Source: Cytobacillus horneckiae
GTDB taxonomy: Bacteria > Bacillota > Bacilli > Bacillales > Cytobacillaceae
Reading direction: 5' to 3'
Assembly: GCF_002835735.1 (NCBI RefSeq)
Contig: NZ_PISD01000033.1
Coordinates: 38,823 to 102,822 of the forward strand
DNA: 64,000 nucleotides
Shown: positions 59,671 through 64,000 of the stretch, one piece after another
Layout: each line of letters opens with the position of its first letter
Numbering within the stretch: position 1 is the stretch's first letter
Program-made: the position numbers and the translations under genes
The notes under the pieces: model-generated
Database searches by the model: none
The model's input: the letters and a program-made list of their open reading frames with translations, nothing else
Told to the model about the DNA's origin: nothing

Positions 59671-61086
59671 ATGTTTATTAATAGTTTAAAGGATAACAGG
59701 ACCATCTGGCTGAATGGAGAAAACATAGATATCACTACTAACGAACACTTTAAAGGAACGTTAGAAACGATTAGCCACTTGTACAAAATGTTTGATGACC
59801 CTAACCAACAGAGCAAAATTGGCTATTTAAATGATGATAAACAGTGGGTGCATTCTGCCTTTTTAATTCCGCACTCCTATGATGAGCTCATTAAACGTAA
59901 AATAGCTTTTGAGACTTGGGCAAGGGCTACTGACGGTATAATGAGCAGACTCCCTGACTATGCACGCTCCAGGTTAACAGGATGGTATGCAAATAGAGAT
60001 TCTTATTGTCAATATGATTCCAGCTTTCCAGAAAAACTGGCTGCATACTACGAACAAGCAAGAGATGAGCACCGATTTATCAGCATTGTACAGCGTGATC
60101 CCCAAATCAACCGTTCCGATCGTGAAAAGAAAAACACAGATGAGCTCGGATTACTAACCATTACTCAAAAAACAAAAGATGGCGTCTATGTCAATGGTGC
60201 AAAAATGATCGGAACAGCAGCGCCTTACTCACATGACTTAATTATCTACCCTCTGTCTAAACTCGAAGATAAGACAAAACAATTGGCGCATATGTTAATC
60301 GTTCCTACTGATTCTCCCGGTCTCCATATGGTTTGCCGCGAGTCGTTCGCTATTTCAGAGAAAGAATCAGCCGATCATCCCTTAAGCGCCAAATTCGATG
60401 AAATGGATGCGGTTTTAATTTTTGACGACGTATTTATTCCTTGGGAAAGAGTGCTTCTCCATGACAACCCTAATGGGCTGGCACAGATTAAGGCTGACCC
60501 GATATCCAGCGGTCTAGCCTATCATCAGGCAATCATTAGGCTGCTTGCAAAATTGGAATTTTCCACAGCAATAGCGAACGAGATTGCTGAAGTTATTGGT
60601 GCATCTGATTACCTCCATGTACAAGAAAAGTTGGGTGAACTGATTATGCAGATTGAAACGATCCGCGCGTTAATTATCGCAGCTGAAAGAGAAGGAAGGT
60701 TTAACGGCAAAGTATATGTGCCAAACTTCAACTATATACAAACCGCGAGAACACTAGGATCTAAATACTATCCTCGCGCACTCGAAATTTTGCAGCTTAT
60801 CGGTGCAGGCGGATTCATACAACTGCCGTCTAGCATAAAAGATTTCTCTTCACCGCTAAAAGATTTAATGAACAAATATTACAAAGGGAAAAATACGAAT
60901 GCAGAAAAGAGGACAAAATTATTTAAGCTTGCATGGGATCTCATTGGTTCACCACTAGGGTCAAGACACGAATTATATGAAAGATTTTATGCTGGCGACC
61001 CAATGCTTCATACAGCCAATCAATTTCATCAATATGATAAAACCAAGTTTAAAAAAATAATTTCCCCCTATTTAGAAAACAATTAA
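59671..61086 (+). CDS. HpaB-family flavin-dependent monooxygenase (YoaI-like)
   Basis: 471-aa member of the 4-hydroxyphenylacetate 3-monooxygenase oxygenase family, with acyl-CoA-dehydrogenase fold, using FADH2 supplied by a reductase. Seen: WLNGENIDITTNEHFKGTLE, a DGVYVNGAKMIGTAAPYSHD flavin-side segment, FDDVFIPWERVLLHD, and late YPRALEILQLIGAGGFIQLP. No reductase gene is adjacent. Being the third gene behind cysteine dioxygenase suggests a sulfur or thiol substrate rather than an aromatic one; this is inference. Confidence 0.85.
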   Translation: MFINSLKDNRTIWLNGENIDITTNEHFKGTLETISHLYKMFDDPNQQSKIGYLNDDKQWVHSAFLIPHSYDELIKRKIAFETWARATDGIMSRLPDYARSRLTGWYANRDSYCQYDSSFPEKLAAYYEQARDEHRFISIVQRDPQINRSDREKKNTDELGLLTITQKTKDGVYVNGAKMIGTAAPYSHDLIIYPLSKLEDKTKQLAHMLIVPTDSPGLHMVCRESFAISEKESADHPLSAKFDEMDAVLIFDDVFIPWERVLLHDNPNGLAQIKADPISSGLAYHQAIIRLLAKLEFSTAIANEIAEVIGASDYLHVQEKLGELIMQIETIRALIIAAEREGRFNGKVYVPNFNYIQTARTLGSKYYPRALEILQLIGAGGFIQLPSSIKDFSSPLKDLMNKYYKGKNTNAEKRTKLFKLAWDLIGSPLGSRHELYERFYAGDPMLHTANQFHQYDKTKFKKIISPYLENN

Positions 61087-61130
61087 AAAAACAGGGCAGC
61101 GGCAAAAGATTTGTCGCCTTACCCTGTTTC
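61085..61130. terminator. Bidirectional terminator between converging genes
   Basis: AAACAGGG / CCCTGTTT outer stem with inner GCG/CGC pairing, flanked by A and T runs. Confidence 0.8.
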
Positions 61131-61774
61131 TAAAATTTCTTACTCCACTCTTCATCTTCCAGCCATGCACCGTTCTCACCAATATAAGATACGATAAAGG
61201 TTCCTTGTTTAACAATGTCCTCATTTTGGAGAATTGAGATGAAATCAGCGAAAGCCTGTTCATCTCCATCTTTTTTATGTCTTGGCAAATTCATTCGTAT
61301 CGTTGGCTCTATATTTGCGTCCTTATAACTTCCTGATTGCATCGGATCAATATTTAAATCCCTCCCAATATACTCATCTATATAGACGACTATATCTGTT
61401 GAATCAGTAAACCTTTCCTTTAACTGAGGCTGTATGATATTCTTCAGCTCAACTGCCCATTTATTTGCTACGTACGTATCCACCATCTCATCAGCTTCTT
61501 CATCATAGTGGACTAAAAATTGAATGCCATTTTTGTTATCCTTTGCTTTTGCAGCGTAATCAAAATCAAAGTTGCCCATATTGTCATATAAAGTATCATA
61601 TACTTCAAAATCATTGCTAAAATTTTCATTTAAATAGGCCTCAGCCTGACTCCTAACCTCCTGTTCTTTTTCCTTATCCGGCTTCATCGATTGAACAAAG
61701 AGAAAGACAAGCAGGATTGAGCCGAAAATGATAATCCCTAAAATGGTAAATAAAATTTTTACTGACTTATTCAT
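61130..61774 (-). CDS. Membrane-anchored protein of unknown function
   Basis: 214-aa protein with one N-terminal membrane helix (ILFTILGIIIFGSILLVFLF) followed by KEQEVRSQAEAYLNENFSND, an acidic extracytoplasmic part with many Asp, Glu and Tyr. The layout resembles DUF1433-like and other Bacillus anchored proteins, but I cannot name a family. GAGGAAAATC precedes the ATG. Convergent to the HpaB gene. Confidence 0.6.
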   Translation of the reverse strand: MNKSVKILFTILGIIIFGSILLVFLFVQSMKPDKEKEQEVRSQAEAYLNENFSNDFEVYDTLYDNMGNFDFDYAAKAKDNKNGIQFLVHYDEEADEMVDTYVANKWAVELKNIIQPQLKERFTDSTDIVVYIDEYIGRDLNIDPMQSGSYKDANIEPTIRMNLPRHKKDGDEQAFADFISILQNEDIVKQGTFIVSYIGENGAWLEDEEWSKKF

Positions 61775-61960
61775 GATTTTCCTCCATTAGTAATCTATCC
61801 ATAAAAAAAGTGAAACTTTAATCAGTGAGGGCTTTGTTCCCGATACTTTGGGATAAACAATCCCATTATAAAAATATAAACTAAAATTCCAGAAAATTCA
61901 ATTCAGTTCTTCATTGCAGCAAACTTAGGGATTCCATACTGAGCCAGTTTCATGAAGCAC

Positions 61961-63217
61961 CTAAACTACAGTAATTCCCTTTTCTTTTTTGATGACAATC
62001 ACAAATAAGCTCGCCAAAAAACAAAGTGCACCGGCGCCTAAAAAAGCATACGCATATGAGTTGAACCTTTCAAAAATCACACCGCCGCCAAAAGAAGCAA
62101 CCGCAGCACCAGCTTGGTGAGCCGCGAAAATCCAGCCATAAACGATGACGCTTTTTTCCAGTCCAAATATATTTCTTGATATATTTACTGTTGGCGGTAC
62201 TGTGGCAATCCAATCTAGCCCATAGAAGACGCTAAAAATAATTAATAAAATATATGAGCCTTCAGACAATGCAAAAGGAAGCAATAATAATGATAAACCT
62301 CTTAAAGAGTAATACCAAAATAACAGCCAGTGATTATCAATGCGGTCAGATAGCCAGCCTGACAATGTTGTTCCAACGAGATCAAATATTCCCATAAACG
62401 ATAATAAAGAAGCTGCTGTGACGACAGCTATACCATATCCTACGCAAAGAGAAACAAAATGAGTGCCAATTAACCCGCTCGTTGATAATCCGCATATAAA
62501 GAAGCTTCCAGCAAGCAGCCAAAACTCCTTTATTCTAATGGCCTCCTTTAATGGGATAAAAGCTAAAAGAAAAGGATTTTTACTCTCATTCTTCCTTATA
62601 TCCTCAGACTTATTTTCATCAGCCCCATACGCGGTTTCCCCGATAGCCTCTGGCGATTCCTTCATGAGGAAAATTAAAATAACAAACATAATGGCACTAA
62701 GCGTTAATATAAGCGCCACAGCGAATTGCCAATCATAAAGCTCTATAATATAAGCCAGCACAGGCAATAAAACAAGCTGCCCCGTTGCAGAACTGGCCGT
62801 CAAAATGCCTACAGCTAAACCTCTCCGTTTCTTAAACCAAGTGTTTGCAATGATTGGGCTTAAAACGGTTAAAAATAAGCTCGAGCCCAGCCCAATAATC
62901 AATCCCCAAATTAAAATTAAATGCCATGTCTCTTTCATAAAGAAGGTAAGCAGCAAACCTGCCATTAACGTCCCCATTGAAATGAGCATCATTCTTTTTA
63001 TACCAATAATCTGCACGATTGCACCCATAAATGGACCGGAAAGGCCGTAAATAAATAAACTTATGCCAATGGCAAGTGAGATCAGGGAACGATCCCAGCC
63101 AAACTCCTGTTCAAACGGAATAATAAATACCCCGGAAGATGAGCGGGTAATGCCAGCGACAATAATAGAAAAAAATACAACAAATAAAATAATCCAGCTA
63201 TAATGAAATCTCCTCAC
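61961..63217 (-). CDS. MFS transporter (oxalate/formate antiporter or monocarboxylate type)
   Basis: 418-aa twelve-helix permease. Seen: SIIVAGITRSSSGVFIIPFE, the loop 2-3 region GPFMGAIVQIIGIKRMMLIS, and the family block NTWFKKRRGLAVGILTASSA, typical of OFA/MCT-like transporters. A central basic loop divides two six-helix halves. Substrate unknown, likely a small carboxylate. Start is uncertain (GTG). A GGGTATATACCC palindrome lies 25 bases upstream and recurs in front of the adjacent MarR gene. Confidence 0.85.
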   Translation of the reverse strand: MRRFHYSWIILFVVFFSIIVAGITRSSSGVFIIPFEQEFGWDRSLISLAIGISLFIYGLSGPFMGAIVQIIGIKRMMLISMGTLMAGLLLTFFMKETWHLILIWGLIIGLGSSLFLTVLSPIIANTWFKKRRGLAVGILTASSATGQLVLLPVLAYIIELYDWQFAVALILTLSAIMFVILIFLMKESPEAIGETAYGADENKSEDIRKNESKNPFLLAFIPLKEAIRIKEFWLLAGSFFICGLSTSGLIGTHFVSLCVGYGIAVVTAASLLSFMGIFDLVGTTLSGWLSDRIDNHWLLFWYYSLRGLSLLLLPFALSEGSYILLIIFSVFYGLDWIATVPPTVNISRNIFGLEKSVIVYGWIFAAHQAGAAVASFGGGVIFERFNSYAYAFLGAGALCFLASLFVIVIKKEKGITVV

Positions 63218-63241
63218 AAGTTCCAGCTACTCTCTATTTGC

Positions 63242-63253
63242 GGGTATATACCC
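63242..63253. promoter_or_regulatory. Palindrome GGGTATATACCC upstream of the MFS gene
   Basis: A perfect 12-bp palindrome, with CTTATTTATA next to it, between the marR-like gene and the MFS gene. A second, near-identical site lies before the MarR gene. Confidence 0.55.
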
Positions 63254-63271
63254 TTATTTATAAAAAATACA

Positions 63272-63673
63272 TTAAAATCTCTTTAATAATTCTAATAAAT
63301 TATCCACATTATCTTTTCCGCCTAATTTTTCTTCAATATCAACCTGTGCTTGTTCCCATAAATCATCGCCATCCTTTAATATTTGATGGCCATGGTCAGT
63401 AAGTTTAACGGTCGTTTCTCTTTGATCATCCCCAGGAATCAGCTGGACAGCTTCCATTTTTTCTAAAACCTTTACATTTCTCCCGACAGTCGAACGGTCC
63501 AGTTCACATACTTTACTTAGTTCTGTGATGGTAATCATATAGGCACTTCTAATTTTTCTCAGCATACTGAATTGTGCAATATTAACCCCCACCGGCTCAA
63601 GCGCCCGATTATAATAGGCACTTACTTTCCTGGAAGCCGTTCGCAGCGGGATACAGTAGCATTCTTTACTCAT
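63272..63673 (-). CDS. MarR-family transcriptional regulator
   Basis: 133-aa winged-helix regulator. RTASRKVSAYYNRALEPVGV leads to FSMLRKIRSAYMITITELSK, then CELDRSTVGRNVKVLEKMEA as recognition helix, and LIPGDDQRETTVKLTDHGHQ as the wing. GGGAGGAG upstream. It is first in a two-gene unit with the MFS permease and probably represses both through the shared palindrome. Confidence 0.9.
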   Translation of the reverse strand: MSKECYCIPLRTASRKVSAYYNRALEPVGVNIAQFSMLRKIRSAYMITITELSKVCELDRSTVGRNVKVLEKMEAVQLIPGDDQRETTVKLTDHGHQILKDGDDLWEQAQVDIEEKLGGKDNVDNLLELLKRF

Positions 63674-63693
63674 AGAATCTCCTCCCTTATTTA

Positions 63694-63710
63694 TATACGA
63701 GTATATACCC
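63694..63710. promoter_or_regulatory. Palindromic site upstream of the MarR gene
   Basis: TATACGAGTATATACCC contains TATACGAGTATA (a palindrome) and GAGTATATACCC, eleven of twelve bases of the site before the MFS gene. About 20 bases before the start codon. Confidence 0.5.
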
Positions 63711-63785
63711 GCAACGCACCATCCATTTCTTTACCTCCTATATAATGGATTACGGCAATTCATTTTAAACATAATGCAATCCTGC

Positions 63786-64000
63786 GCTTTCTTATCAATT
63801 TGACTCAGACGGCGGGTTTCTTGAGGCGAATCCGGCGCTTTCTTATCAACTTGGCTCAAGTGGCGGGTTTCTTGAGGCGAATCCGGCGCTTTCTTATCAA
63901 TTTGACTGAGACGGCGGGTTTCTTGAGGCGAATCCGGCGCTTTCTTATCAATTTGACTCAGACGGCGGGTTTCTGAGGAGAATCCGGCGCTTTCTTATCA
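63786..64000. repeat. 51-bp tandem repeat array running off the right edge
   Basis: GGCGGGTTTCT recurs at 63811, 63862, 63913 and 63964, exactly 51 bases apart; each unit ends GGCGCTTTCTTATCAA and TTGACTCAGAC. At least four copies are inside the window and the last has a one-base deletion. On the minus strand three units are open with the 17-residue period DKKAPDSPQETRRLSQI, but no start or ribosome site is seen. Confidence 0.9.

Noticed and set aside
1..64000. tRNA, rRNA, insertion sequences, prophage and replication origin
   Set aside because: No cloverleaf-like gene, rRNA segment, transposase, integrase, phage structural gene or DnaA-box cluster was noticed in any part of the window.

Overview
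The window looks like chromosomal DNA of a low-GC, endospore-former-type Firmicute, most likely a soil or environmental member of the Bacillaceae. The support is strong AGGAGG-type ribosome binding sites with frequent TTG and GTG starts, a preQ1-I riboswitch in front of queCDE, many genes with clear Bacillus-type relatives (ywqN/ywqM, yhfP, SipS-type signal peptidase, BstA/YfiT, DUF2651, YuxK), and short U-tailed terminators after most genes. No rRNA, tRNA, CRISPR array, insertion sequence, prophage or replication origin was recognised. Base positions and motifs were read by eye and family names are from memory, not from database searches.

Layout. 0-9 kb: a GNAT enzyme, a YhfP-type quinone oxidoreductase, the MgtE magnesium channel, a ywqN/ywqM flavodoxin-LysR pair, an SDR gene broken by one stop codon, an AEC permease, and an SDR divergent from a shortened WYL regulator. 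9-20 kb: a penicillin acylase-type Ntn hydrolase, signal peptidase I, an unusual ArsR-type regulator, three GNATs, a YfiT-type transferase, a HAD phosphatase, an O-methyltransferase, a UPP-synthase-type prenyltransferase and several decayed genes. 20-28.3 kb: an eight-gene minus-strand phosphonate operon, in transcription order DeoR regulator, MgtC-like protein, ABC importer (ATPase, fused double permease, lipoprotein), PhnW, PhnX and PbfA. Together these would import 2-aminoethylphosphonate and its 1-hydroxy derivative and break both down through phosphonoacetaldehyde to acetaldehyde and phosphate. 28-38.9 kb: small enzymes, three lipoproteins including a serpin, an R2-like ligand-binding oxidase, DedA and an APH-type kinase. 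39-42 kb: AbgT transporter plus M20 amidohydrolase. 42-44 kb: a broken MEDS-domain gene, a cupin and an isochorismatase-like hydrolase. 44.0-44.75 kb: a large 52-bp tandem repeat array. 44.8-46.9 kb: riboswitch-controlled queC-queD-queE. 47-55 kb: regulators (Lrp, PucR-type, ArsR, MarR), a methyltransferase, an SRPBCC protein and decayed GNAT and VOC genes. 55.8-61.1 kb: a sulfur region with cysC-sat, then a three-cysteine Rrf2 regulator divergent from an apparent operon of sulfite-exporter-like permease, cysteine dioxygenase and HpaB-type monooxygenase. 61-64 kb: a membrane-anchored protein, a MarR-MFS pair with a shared palindrome, and a 51-bp tandem repeat array running off the right edge.

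The most interesting unexplained points are (1) the Rrf2 / TauE / cysteine dioxygenase / HpaB module, whose monooxygenase substrate is unknown, (2) a family of intergenic tandem repeats with a constant 51-52 bp unit but diverged sequence at four places, and (3) an MgtC-like protein built into a phosphonate operon. There is also a clear layer of gene decay: at least seven genes are broken by stops, frameshifts or internal deletions.
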